DNA of 64,000 nucleotides from contig OX424569.1 in assembly GCA_949152475.1 (NCBI GenBank), positions 22,419,170 through 22,483,169 on the forward strand, read 5' to 3'. Positions 42,216-52,443 of the stretch are shown piece after piece (position 1 is the first letter of the stretch; each line of letters opens with the position of its first letter). The DNA is from Terebella lapidaria. Its lineage: Eukaryota; Annelida; Polychaeta; Terebellida; Terebellidae. The position numbers and the translations under genes were made by a program. The notes beneath the pieces were generated by a model. It saw nothing but the letters and a program-made list of their open reading frames with translations, had not been told where the DNA came from and made no database searches.

Positions 42216-43940
42216 AGGTTACCGGACCTTTGGTCCGATAACCTATTGGCATGGCGTTGCGTCCGTCGTCCGTCCGTCCGTCCGTCCGTACCAACGAAGG
42301 TATATTTGTGGGACTAAAAAAAAGGGATTTGTGGGACTAAGTGGATTTGTGGGACCATTTTAGTGATTGTGGGACTATTTTAGTCCCACAAAGCTGTCCA
42401 AGAGCTGTTTGTGGGACTAAAATTTAATAAGGAGAAGTCCCATAAGGGTCTATTCGTGAGGATGTCCGCACGTCCGTCCGTCCGTCCGTCCGTCCGGCGT
42501 TAACATTTTTATCTTTAAAGTTAACAATCGAATCTTTCTGAAATTTTGCACAAAAATGCCTAAAAATATTTTGAGAAGGAGGTATTTTTTTGTTTTTTGA
42601 TTTTCGCATTTTTTTTCAAAATGGCGGCCGTTTTTGTTGAAAAACGCTCAATTTTGGACTTCGACGGCCATTTTCTCAAAAACTGTCTGATCAGTTTTGA
42701 GTTTTTGGTTTCAAAAGATTTCCCTCATATACCTCTGTGATATGTATAAGTTTGGTTGCCCTAAATCTGCCGGTTTCCGTGTGGCGGCCATTTTGAATTT
42801 TTGGCGGGTCGGCGAAAAATTTTTTTTTCGCCCCAAATCGCATTACTATCCATTTTGGGCCATTTCTAGGGCAAAAAAAATTTTTCACCCTTTGAAAAAA
42901 ATTTTGGACTTAGAAAATTTTCGGCACTTTTTCCCTTCATAATGGGAGCTGTCCGGACTGTACTCATAGAACGCTTGAAGATAGAGCTTAGAAATTGGCA
43001 CTTTCAAATGGGAAGTCATATATGGCGACTTGTGTGGTGACCTTGAATTTGACCTTTGATGACCTTGAAAGGTCGAAACAGCCATTTTTGGGTCGAAAAA
43101 CGCTCAAATTTGCACCTGGTCTGTATTTTCTCAAAAACTCTCTGATCAGTTTTGAGATTTTTGCTTAAAAAGATTCCTCTTATATACCTCTGTGACGTGT
43201 ATAAGTTTTGTTGCCCTTGAATCGCCGATCTCAGTGTGGCCGCCATTTTGAATTTTTGACGAGTCAGCGAAAAAACATTTTTTCGCCCCAAATAACATTA
43301 CTATCCATTTTGGGCCATTTCTAGGCAAAAAAAAATTTTCATCCTTTGAAAAAAATTTTGGACTTAGAAAATTTTCGGCACTTTTTTCCTTCATAATGGG
43401 AGCTGTCAGGACTGTACACATAGAACGCTTGAAGATAGAGCTTAGAAATTGGCACTTTCAAATGGGAAGTCATATATGGCGACTTGTGTGGTGACCTTGA
43501 ATTTGACCTTGGATGACCTTGAAAGGTCAAAACAGCCATTTTGGGGTCAAAAAATGCCCAGATTTGCCTTTGTAGATGAAATGCTTGCAGATAGAGCTCA
43601 TGTTTGCATTATGAACATATAGGAAGACATATATGGCACAACTAATGATGGCCTTGAACTTGACGTCAGATGACCTTGAGTGCCAAATGTCTGACTTGGA
43701 ATGTGTAAATTGACCTGAGCGGCCTAAACGATTCCACCCAACATATAGAATATCAAATGCCGCACACATACATGTAATGGTTACATCGAAGTTCATACGG
43801 ATGACCTTGATTGGTAAATCCCAAGGTCATATGTTTACACTGCGAACCTTGATTGGTAAATCTCAAGGTCTGTTACCTGCCAATGCTGCCATGGCCAAAC
43901 CAAAATTGTCCGGTAACCTATCTTAGCCTTTGGGCTAATT
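42216..43940 (+). mobile_element. HINE of the 'GCCCCAAATCGC' subfamily with a word-repeat cassette
   Basis: It runs from AGGTTACCGGACC at 42216 to TGTCCGGTAACC and AGCCTTTGGGCTAA near 43935. Its GTCC microsatellite is split by cassette 2. The body is the ~455-bp unit twice (about 42680-43140 and 43140-43600), then GACTTGGAATGTG and AACCTTGATTGG segments. It is very close to 17004-18539, which lacks the cassette. Confidence 0.85.
42289..42470. other. Word-repeat cassette 2 inside the GTCC microsatellite
   Basis: About 182 bp built from the word TTTGTGGGACTA (five forward copies, some ending CTATTTTAG or CTAAAA), its complement TAGTCCCACAAA, and a variant AAGTCCCATAAG. Flanking microsatellite is GTCC on both sides, and it ends GTCCGCAC like cassette 1. 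No coding frame. Confidence 0.75.
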
Positions 43941-45189
43941 TTTTTATAACACATATTGCATGTATACATCACACTCTGCAAGTATATAAACAAATTTTAG
44001 AGTGACGAGGTGAATCACAGAATCATGTCGATTCTTATTTCCATGATTCAATAAAAAAAAACATCAATCCACAGGGCACTCCATAGCGTAGGAGAATCCG
44101 TAATTACGCACATGTTATGTCATTTCATGCAAATATTTATATGTGAGTGCGTACGCTTCGTATCAGGGAAAATACCAAAGAAATAACCATGAAACTTTAT
44201 TTTTGCCCCTGAAAACAAGCTTTGTGCCTACGTCATCAAAGGCGGAGCACAAGACCATACATGCAGCGCGAACTGGCCAATCAAACAAGTTCAGAATGCT
44301 AGATGTCGCCTCAATCGCGATACTTTTTGGGGCAAACTTGGCACACATCATGAATGACAGACAGCATTGTCGGTGTGTTTGTAACTTTGTACGAAAAACA
44401 GCCGAGCTCCCGAAATCTGTTTCACATTTACTTGTTCAGTAGTATATTTTCTTCTGGGAATAAACTTGTCAAATCACTTAATAAGACGACCATGATAATA
44501 CTTCAATGACCTGGCTGTAGCCTATTCTGTGACATGGACATGGTGTACTGAAGCCACACGAGTGTGCTCTAATGCTCTATTCCTTGTTATTGTATTACAA
44601 AATTCTACATTAATTTCAGAACCTACCCCTCTGTTTCAAAGCCAAGGGGTACAGCAAAAATTTACCCATTAAAATTGACCCCCTTTTCTTGAGATCAAGG
44701 GGTGTGTTACTCCTTTCCAAAAATTCCTACTGAGTGCTCTGAACCCATCAGTCCTAAATTTGCTGCATTCCCAAGTTCGCCAACTACATTGTACACTGGT
44801 ACCACACTTATTACAGTGGACTGATGTTCGTGTTTTATTTTATCATTGTATGTAAAATCTTTTAAAAAATTGCTGATGCCCAGAGAATACTAGTAAGGTG
44901 TTTATTACATTTTTTTAAAACTTCGAGCTATGTTGGGAGCATTATGATTCACATTCTGAAAGTCATAATGTATCTGATGAAATGCATCCTAATGTAGCCT
45001 CTATGAAATGTCACCAATGAAACTAAGAAAAATACAGTAATGAATTTAATAATTATGAGAATAACCAAATTACTTCAATATAAAAATTACTTCTGTTACC
45101 TGTAGATGAAAGCTGTACATCTGGTACCTGACTAGTTTTACCTGATTAGAATTCTTTGCAGTTGTCTAATTTATTGGTCTCCTTTTTTT
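43941..45189. other. No gene recognised
   Basis: A 99-codon + frame at 44143-44442 has no recognisable domain and no splice context. The rest is AT-rich with no repeats I can align. Confidence 0.35.
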
Positions 45190-45694
45190 ACTCACCGAAG
45201 GTGAGTATATGGGATCGACCGTGTGTGTATGTTTGGATGTATGTATGTCACAAACGTGGCACGTTTTGTTGTATGGGGACGGATTTTTTCCATTTGGGGC
45301 ACGTTCTGGCCCTTTCTGCTCCCTCTATCGATATGCCAACTTTGGAATTTCTTCGTGCATCCATGTTGACGTAGTTGCAAATTTAATTGTCGAGTCGGAC
45401 AAATTCCGCACACAACTCCAGTCGCCAACATGTATCTAAGATCGGAGGGAGGGAGATGATAGACGTGACAGCCGTGTGTGATGGATTCTGAGATGGGCGA
45501 ATGCTGCTCCACACTAAGGACTTCCCGACCTCCCGGGGCAAGTAATAATTGGGTGAGGGCAAGTGAGAAAAAACAAGCAGTCGCCCGACGGGCAACCACA
45601 AATTTGCGGCCAAATCTTAGACATATTATTCAAATAAATGTGTTCAACCTGTCAACCTGTCAAGATTGATTCACCACCGTATTGATTTACTGAG

Positions 45695-45925
45695 GGCTGG
45701 ATGACACATCAATACTTTGTATGTACATAAATTATGCAAATTACGCAGTTAGCCAATAGCATTTGCGGGTTTACCATGACACATCAGAACTTTGTAATGA
45801 TGCAAATTACGCAGTTAGCCAATAGCATTTGCGGGTTTACCATGACACATCAGAACTTTGTATGTACATTTTGTACATAAATTATGCAAATTACGAAGTT
45901 AGCCAATAGCATGTGCGGGTTTCTC
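45695..45925. repeat. ~65-85-bp tandem repeat, three copies
   Basis: ATGACACATCARTACTTTGT, AATTACGCAGTTAGCCAATA and GCATTTGCGGGTTTACC recur three times. The middle copy lacks a TATGTACATAAATT piece present in the others. Confidence 0.85.
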
Positions 45926-46499
45926 AGATCGTGTGCATGTTTACGATGTTGCATAACAACGCATCTACCGAACGAACATGTTCCAAGTATTTGAAGCGTG
46001 CCGAATAAGTAGGCGAGATACGGTGGCTACTGTTTTCCGGTTACAAAGCGATACTGGATACTGTACTATGTTATTGTTAATATCAGAGTATAATATGATT
46101 TGATGATTGAAAGGAAGAAATTTGGATCTAGAGTACAATAACAAGTTATTAACAACACCATGCATTTCATTGACTGAAATATTGTGTAAAATCTGATTTT
46201 TAAAACTCGTTTACACCGTTTTTTGCCTTTAGTTCAGTCAAGTTACTTCGAGCAAACTATTCAACCGAATATTGTATATCTGTGATACAAACGGCAATTA
46301 ATTTACACAAACCTGTCTTCCGGAAGGCTATCTGTTTCTTTCAAAAAGCAAAAGTTTTATTTAAGCGAGGATTTGCTCGAAACATGGGCGCCGACATATT
46401 GCTTGGTTCTCGACAACTGATGACGGAATCCAAATGGACAAGTTCAAATTAGTAATAATAGAGGGATCGCGTTGTCAGTTGTCGTCAAGGTGCCTGCAA

Positions 46500-47290
46500 G
46501 TGCGAGTGAGTGAGTGAGTGATCGAGTGAGTGAGTGAGTGAGTAAATCGTTTATTAAAGTGACATATACAAAATGAATATAATTATAACGCACACACATA
46601 ATAAGATGTATCCAGCCTCACAGAGCTTATAAGTCACTACTAATGTTTGTTGTTACAGTTATATATGACAGACTGGCGTAATTCCCATGCTTTACTTAAA
46701 TACACAGCAAGTTGCTTTTGACACACTGAATTTAAATAAGAAAATTGTTCAACCGTACTACAGTCAAGAAAATTTACATTATTATTTGATACTTTATCAA
46801 AAAGTTCTTTTCGAAATGTACAATACATGTACTTAGGGCAAACCATCAGGAAATGTACTTCATCTTCAATGTTGCTTGAATTACAAATGCTACATGTTCT
46901 ATCTTCCAAAGAAGTGTTACTAAACCGTCCAGTTTCAACATGTAATGGTAATATGCCCAGTCTGAACTGTGCTAAAATTGACCTACCCTTTCTCGACATG
47001 TAATCGGATACATATGGTTCAGTTTCAATTATATTTTTGTACAATATATACGTTCTGAGTTTTGGTTTTTCCTTTACTGCAGTTTCCCAAACGTTTTGCA
47101 TCATCCCGTTGAATCTATATTTAACAAAATCCAAATTACAAAAAGATTTACTTTCAAACACACCACAAAGATCAATATTGCTGAAAATCTCACTGGATCA
47201 GTTATTTTTGCAAAGTTCCCAATCAATATCAAATGAAACTTTTGTTGAACGGGAATTATCCATTGATACCAGTTACCAGTATAGGTAACT
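46500..47290 (-). mobile_element. 5'-truncated non-LTR retrotransposon, 3' end
   Basis: On the minus strand a C-terminal LINE frame is followed by a short tail with AATAAACGATTTACTC and an (ACTC)n microsatellite at ~46500-46546 instead of poly(A). Such simple-repeat 3' tails occur in CR1/I/Jockey-related clades. The copy is truncated at about 47290. Confidence 0.72.
46640..47161 (-). CDS. C-terminal fragment of a LINE polyprotein (zinc-knuckle-like)
   Basis: This 173-residue frame shows the post-RT C-terminal region typical of many animal LINEs. RSILAQFRLGILPLHVETGRF is followed by the Cys-His cluster RTCSICNSSNIEDEVHFLMVCPKY, ending in a charged tail. No reverse-transcriptase motif is present, because the element is truncated. 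The frame can be followed upstream to about 47250 on the same strand, across one stop codon (TGA at about 47198). It lies within the ACTCACC-type element and is a passenger there. The start given is only the first Met in the fragment, not a real initiation site. Confidence 0.7.
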   Translation of the reverse strand: MFESKSFCNLDFVKYRFNGMMQNVWETAVKEKPKLRTYILYKNIIETEPYVSDYMSRKGRSILAQFRLGILPLHVETGRFSNTSLEDRTCSICNSSNIEDEVHFLMVCPKYMYCTFRKELFDKVSNNNVNFLDCSTVEQFSYLNSVCQKQLAVYLSKAWELRQSVIYNCNNKH

Positions 47291-48420
47291 TGTCAGTCAG
47301 GACTGATGCAGGACAGCTGAGATAACATCGCTGAGTTTATATGAACAAAGAGGCGGGCAAGATCTCAAATACGCTCAAAGGAGTATTTGTGGCGCTGTAA
47401 CCAACTGCCCAAGACATGATCATATGGAGTCAGATCTAGAGCCATTCCCAGCGCATGAACACTGCCGGTAGTGTTTTCCAGGAATCCTTGCCTTTGACCG
47501 ACTAGTTTTTCATGTTTCTATGCAGAATCAAACAGGGATTCTACGTTGAACGGGCAATCAGAAGGATAAAAGAATATCATATTTTTTATGGTGTTCTTCC
47601 ACTCAGGGTGGCTTCTTGTATCAACCAGATTTGGACAATCTGTGGGATTTTGACCACATTTGGTGGTCCTCTGTTCTAACATGAGATTCGTGCAGTAGTT
47701 GTAGTACACTTTCCAGAGCAATACATGTCTTGAGACTTCAACATGTACAAAATACTTTTTAGCAGAAATGTACAGTATATTTGTGTGTACAATTGTATAA
47801 TTGTGTTGTAACTCAGTAGAGTATTGTCCGATGCATATTTAAGTATTTATAGCTTAATTAGCAGTACTTGTATATATTATACCACGTATCCCAATGTATG
47901 TGTGCTTAACAAATAAAGGTCTTTTCAAATATAACTTTGAATTGAGTGACTCTGGATATATGCTGGCGAGATAGAGTGTGTCCCAAAAAAAGAAGTATAC
48001 CGAAAATTGGTGGATTATGTGATGAATATAAATAGTTACCAATTAATGAAAAACAGTTGCAACTGCGATAAAACATACGTACTGACAAAATGTTGTAAAG
48101 TATATACTTTTCTATTATCCTAAACTGAACCTCTGGTCCAAACATCAAGCAGCTCATTTTATCAATTATAGGTATGATATTCATACATGTATCTTGCCAC
48201 AGTATATATTCCAGGTATTTTCTGTAAACTTGTAGGATACACTGTATTTTATTCGGTACAAAAACTGACACAGGTGTATGAAACATGAATTTTGTCCCTA
48301 GGATGATTATTGGTATTCAAATTTAGCTGGTATGCTACAGGAAACTTGGTCCTATTTTGTAATTTGTATTTCTGTAAGCTTGCATAGGGTTCATTATGAT
48401 AGGCTGCATCACGTCATAAT
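47291..48420. other. No gene recognised
   Basis: Interior of the ACTCACC-type element; AT-rich with short frames of no recognisable content. Confidence 0.35.
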
Positions 48421-48523
48421 GGGTACATTAATACATGCTGGAGCCCGTCATAATGTACCCATATGTACCCATCTTCGGTGAGTACGGCGCCCCATGGGCC
48501 CTTGTTGCAGACATCAAATCAGT

Positions 48524-48574
48524 ATGGGAAAGAAGAAGTCTAGTGTTTTGAAGAGAGCTGCCAAGTTGGCGAAG
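48524..48574 (+). CDS. Possible first coding exon of the Helentron
   Basis: ATG opens MGKKKSSVLKRAAKLAK, a basic NLS-like stretch, up to a donor AAG/gtttgc. An acceptor ctgtttcag lies at 48694. Splicing to 48695 leads into a frame that stops at TGA 48832; an AG further on (gatgaggcgag) would join the main frame. The exon is plausible but unproven. Confidence 0.4.
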
Positions 48575-48732
48575 GTTTGCACCATGACATGTTAGTTTTA
48601 TGGTGAACAATGACAATAAAAGTCAACAATATGTGTATTGTTTATGATTTTACTCTGCCTTGACATTTTTTGTGCATGGCCTCTTCTGTTTCAGAACTTG
48701 AGAGCGATTGATGAGGCGAGGGGCCTGGAGGA

Positions 48733-49629
48733 GTGGTCACCCGGACATCGAACGAGGACGATGCTGTGGGTGCTCGAGGAGCCCCCGGGGACAGTCACCC
48801 CGTCAACAAACTCGAGGAGGGTGACCTCGTGAAAAAACAACCTCAGATTGAGGAGGGTGACCTCGTAAAAAAACAACCTCAGATTGAGGAGGGTGACCTC
48901 GTTAAAAAACAACCTCAGAATGCTCAAAATTTTGCTCCGAATGCTCGAACCAACCTCGATCCAACCTCAAAATGCTCAGAATGCTCAAAACAATATCAGA
49001 ATGAAAAACAACCTGCCATACTTGATAAACGTCAAAATGAAGCGAAGTGCTGCCCAAATTTTCCAAAGCGCAAAGAGAATCGTGCTGAATCATGCACCAA
49101 GCCTTTGAAACTTCCCAATATCAGTTTGCTTGATAACGTGGATACTCCTCAAACTGTGGCATCAACATGTGGTACTACATGTACTAACACATCTCGACAA
49201 CAATCCACTTATTTTGTCTCTGTTCACACAATCAAGAGTTTGAAACTCAAACCTGAAGTTGTAAAATATCATGAAGAAAGTGTTCTTGGATCATTTCATC
49301 AAGGTGATGTTCACTTTCCAGAAATTAGCCGTGGTAGACAATGCACATGTAATTCTTTGGCTGCTTTGTGCAAGTTGAAGGTCATTGGCTCAAGTATGTT
49401 GAAATGTGGTGAAATCAATGATATACTCAACAAGGGAGATTGCATTTACAGGAAAGTTATCGAGAATTTAGCCCTGCATAATAAACTTTCCAATGTCTAT
49501 TTAAATTTCGAGGAATTGCCATCAGAGTTTGATATGTGGAATGTGCACTTCAAAGTGACCTTGTTGGATCGTACAAGTGGTATTTGTGGGAATCCAGAAT
49601 TTCCTCACGAGTTTGGGTTCAGTCTGTGA
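48733..49629 (+). CDS. Helentron N-terminal region: acidic repeats and C76-like cysteine protease (first half)
   Basis: The frame is open for 298 codons but has no good ATG near its start (it begins GTG after upstream stops), so the true N-terminus probably comes from an upstream exon. Near residue 29 a 13-residue unit, EEGDLVKKQPQI, is repeated three times (39-bp DNA repeats, 48815-48917). From about residue 190 the sequence FHQGDVHFPEISRGRQCTCNSLAAL matches the cysteine-nucleophile block of C76/OTU-like deubiquitinase domains found in Helentron proteins; the Cys is at about 204. The domain runs on past TGA 49627 in the same frame. The protein likely processes ubiquitin or the polyprotein. 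Confidence 0.65.
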   Translation: MVTRTSNEDDAVGARGAPGDSHPVNKLEEGDLVKKQPQIEEGDLVKKQPQIEEGDLVKKQPQNAQNFAPNARTNLDPTSKCSECSKQYQNEKQPAILDKRQNEAKCCPNFPKRKENRAESCTKPLKLPNISLLDNVDTPQTVASTCGTTCTNTSRQQSTYFVSVHTIKSLKLKPEVVKYHEESVLGSFHQGDVHFPEISRGRQCTCNSLAALCKLKVIGSSMLKCGEINDILNKGDCIYRKVIENLALHNKLSNVYLNFEELPSEFDMWNVHFKVTLLDRTSGICGNPEFPHEFGFSL

Positions 49630-49635
49630 AATGCT

Positions 49636-52443
49636 GTGGCAGATGGTATGTTACAAGCAAATTATGCTCTTTTGATGATAGGTAGTAGTTGTATGGCTCT
49701 ATCAAAATCTGGCAGAAATTATGTGTTAATTGATTCCCATGCAAGAGATTGTAATGGACGACTGTCCGAGTCAGGCAAAGCAGTAATGCTCAAATTCATG
49801 AGCATAGAAAAGTTATGTTCACACCTTCTGGATGTGACTTCTCAGAGTGCTAGAAATTTCCCTTTTGAAATGCAGCCTGTAGCAATTCATACAGAAAAGA
49901 TTGACACTCAACGAATCTTCACTAATCTTTCAATGCAAGCATACATGGCAGATCAAGCAAGAAAAACTAAACTTTTAAAAACACGAAAAACTAAAGTAGG
50001 CCCAACGAAAGGAGAAAAAAGAAGAATTTACTTCAAGAACATGATGAAAGCATATCGACAAAATACAAACTTCAGAGAGGCAGAACGAACTAGGCAAATG
50101 ACTAAAAAACGCACGATGAGAACAGATGCAAAGTACAGAGATGCAGAACGAACTAGGGAAGTTACTCAAAAACGCACCATGAGAACAGATGAAAATTACA
50201 GAGATGCTGAACGAGCTCATAAACGTACTATGAGGACAGATGTAAAGTACAGAGATGCAGAACGAAATAGGGAAGTTACTCAAAAACGCACCATGAGAAC
50301 AGATGAAAATTACAGAGATGCTGAACGAACTCATAAACGTACTATGAGAACAGATGTAAAGTACAGAGATGCAGAACGAAATAGGGAAGTTACTCAAAAA
50401 CGCACCATGAGAACAGATGAAAATTACAGAGATGCTGAACGAACTCATAAACGTACTATGAGAACAGATGTAAAGTACAGAGATGCAGAACGAAATAGGG
50501 AAGTTACTCAAAAACGTACCATGAGGACAGATGAAAAGTACAGAGATGCTGAACGAACTCATAAACGTACTATGAGAACAGATGTAAAGTACAGAGATGC
50601 AGAACGAACAAGGGAAGTTACTCAAAAACGTACCATGAGGACAGATGAAAAGTACAGAGATGCTGAACGAACAAGGGAAGTGACTCAAAAACGTACCATG
50701 AGGACAGATGTAAAGTACATAGATGCAGAACGAAATAGGGAAGTTACTCAAAAACGCACCATGAGAACAGATGAAAATTACAGAGATGCTGAACGAACTC
50801 ATAAACGTACTATGAGAACAGATGTAAAGTACAGAGATGCAGAACGAAATAGGGAAGTTACTCAAAAACGTACCATGAGGACAGATGAAAAGTACAGAGA
50901 TGCAGAACGAACTAAGGAAGTGACTCAAAAACGTACAATGAGGACAGATGAAAAGTACAGAGATGCAGAACGAACAAGGGAAGTGACTCAAAAACGTACC
51001 ATGAGGACAGATGAAAAGTACAGAGATGCAGAACGAACTAGGGAAGTGACTCAAAAACGTACCATGAGGACAGATGAAAAGTACAGAAATGCAGAACGGA
51101 CCAAGGAAAAGCAACAAAAGCAACAAAAAAGGAAATGTGATTTTTTCAAAGAAAGCGAGCGTGTTGCCAAAAAGCAAAAACGTCTACATCAATCAAACAA
51201 AAAAGTCGAACAACATAAAGACCGAAGGAGAAAATCACAGAAAAGGATGTCCTCTGATTTTGTGTACAGCGAAAATGCGTCAAAACGACAAAGATTATTC
51301 GGAAATAGCTTGGATGACTGCATTAAAAATTTCCATATCAAAATAGCAGAAGGCCCAATTTATGTATGTTGTTGTTGTCGTCAAACCTGTTTCAGGGAAA
51401 CTGTTCAAAAATCGTTCAGAATTTTATTGTCTCCTTCTGATAAGGACCTTGTCGAGAAATGTATTCTTAATTATTGTGATCAACAGGACACTCCCGGTGA
51501 ATGGATATGCAAAACCTGCTATGGATCTATAAAATCTGGTAAAGTTCCCAAGTTGTCAATGGCAAATAAAATGATGTTTCCGGAAAAACCAAAGGAACTA
51601 GAACTGTGCCCCCTTGAAGAAAGACTTGTTGCATTGCGTATTCCTTTTGTGCAAATCCGAGAATTACCGAGAGGTGGTCAGCTGTCAATTCGTGGTAATG
51701 TCGTCAATGTTCCGTGTGATATTGAACCAACCATTCGCACTCTACCGAGAAACTTATCTGAAAGTAAAACCATTTCTGTGCAACTTAAAAAGAAAGTATC
51801 GTTTGCCAGCTCTGTATTTACAGAAAATATTCGGCCACAAAAAGTATTGAATGCTGTGAAATACCTTCTGGATAATAGTCCTTTATACAAAGATGAAAAC
51901 ATTTCTGTAGACGATGAATGGACCAACAAAATAACCAGTGACAGTGATATCGAAACAATGGAATTGACTGGTGTAGCAGCAGAAATTTTAAACGACGATA
52001 TCGATGTGCCTCTACAGAAAGAAAATGAACAGGAAACACAAGAAAACACTTGTATCGACGACGATGACAACTTCAGTGAATTAGATGAGCGAGAACAAGT
52101 AATGGGTAACATGGACACACTCTTAGATGATGGAGACACATTTGATGATGACAAAATTTACACATTCGCTCCAGGAGAGGACCAGACACCAATTGCTATG
52201 TTTCAAGATGAAAATTCTGAATACTTAGCTTTCCCAACCATTTTTTGTGGTCACAAACGTCCAGATAATTCTGAAAGAGAAAGGTCTGTACATTACAGTG
52301 ACATTTGTAAATGGGAGCTCCGTTCCGAAGATCGCAGAGTAGCCATGTCGGTGCCCAACTTATTTTACAAAATGAAGAAGAATCAGTTGAAACAAGTTAA
52401 AGATAAAATTGGACTGGCTGTTCGTAGATGCAAAATGGGATAA
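49636..52443 (+). CDS. Helentron protein: protease second half, charged repeats, zinc-binding DUF6570-like region
   Basis: This 935-codon frame is in phase with the preceding one across TGA 49627, so its 'start' is artificial. Residues 1-80 complete the C76-like fold with the catalytic-His block YVLIDSHARDCNGRLSESGK (His about 35). Residues 149-491 are 17 copies of a charged unit (RTMRTDEKYRDAER), mostly as alternating 17- and 21-residue forms. Around 575-640 two cysteine clusters, YVCCCCRQTC and WICKTCYGSIKSGK, begin a DUF6570-like zinc region found before Helitron Rep domains (QIRELPRGGQLSIRGNVVNVP). An acidic stretch follows. The end, FYKMKKNQLKQVKDKIGLAV, is the start of Helitron_like_N; the frame shifts at A8 (52443-52450). 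Confidence 0.75.
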   Translation: MADGMLQANYALLMIGSSCMALSKSGRNYVLIDSHARDCNGRLSESGKAVMLKFMSIEKLCSHLLDVTSQSARNFPFEMQPVAIHTEKIDTQRIFTNLSMQAYMADQARKTKLLKTRKTKVGPTKGEKRRIYFKNMMKAYRQNTNFREAERTRQMTKKRTMRTDAKYRDAERTREVTQKRTMRTDENYRDAERAHKRTMRTDVKYRDAERNREVTQKRTMRTDENYRDAERTHKRTMRTDVKYRDAERNREVTQKRTMRTDENYRDAERTHKRTMRTDVKYRDAERNREVTQKRTMRTDEKYRDAERTHKRTMRTDVKYRDAERTREVTQKRTMRTDEKYRDAERTREVTQKRTMRTDVKYIDAERNREVTQKRTMRTDENYRDAERTHKRTMRTDVKYRDAERNREVTQKRTMRTDEKYRDAERTKEVTQKRTMRTDEKYRDAERTREVTQKRTMRTDEKYRDAERTREVTQKRTMRTDEKYRNAERTKEKQQKQQKRKCDFFKESERVAKKQKRLHQSNKKVEQHKDRRRKSQKRMSSDFVYSENASKRQRLFGNSLDDCIKNFHIKIAEGPIYVCCCCRQTCFRETVQKSFRILLSPSDKDLVEKCILNYCDQQDTPGEWICKTCYGSIKSGKVPKLSMANKMMFPEKPKELELCPLEERLVALRIPFVQIRELPRGGQLSIRGNVVNVPCDIEPTIRTLPRNLSESKTISVQLKKKVSFASSVFTENIRPQKVLNAVKYLLDNSPLYKDENISVDDEWTNKITSDSDIETMELTGVAAEILNDDIDVPLQKENEQETQENTCIDDDDNFSELDEREQVMGNMDTLLDDGDTFDDDKIYTFAPGEDQTPIAMFQDENSEYLAFPTIFCGHKRPDNSERERSVHYSDICKWELRSEDRRVAMSVPNLFYKMKKNQLKQVKDKIGLAVRRCKMG
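50098..51110 (+). repeat. Coding tandem repeat, 17 units of 51 or 63 bp
   Basis: Seventeen units begin KRTMRTD; the short form ends AERTH and the long form ends AERNREVTQ. Short and long alternate through much of the array, giving a 114-bp higher-order unit, while the last four are all long. DNA identity between units is high, suggesting recent homogenisation. Confidence 0.92.

Larger units (their letters stand above)
45190..48508 (+). mobile_element. HINE-like element of a different family (ACTCACC termini)
   Basis: The 5' end after a T-run is the hairpin TACTCACCGAAGGTGAGTAT. The proposed 3' end near 48470 has the inverted copy TTCGGTGAGTA followed by a GC hairpin (GGCGCCCCATGGGCCC) and TTGTT. 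This is the layout of the HINEs above, with other words. The 3.3-kb interior holds a minisatellite, a truncated LINE and otherwise unassigned sequence. Both termini match, but no second copy in the window confirms the boundaries. Confidence 0.6.

Noticed and set aside
44143-44442. 99-codon + strand frame
   Set aside because: No recognisable domain, no repeat, no splice signals and unremarkable length for chance.
49627-49629. Selenocysteine reading of the in-frame TGA
   Set aside because: It does not sit at a catalytic Cys position and no SECIS-like structure was recognised downstream.
49975-51177. 400-codon minus-strand open frame rich in Cys/Ser/Phe
   Set aside because: It is the antisense shadow of the 17-copy coding repeat; repeat periodicity in multiples of three keeps it open. 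No family resemblance.
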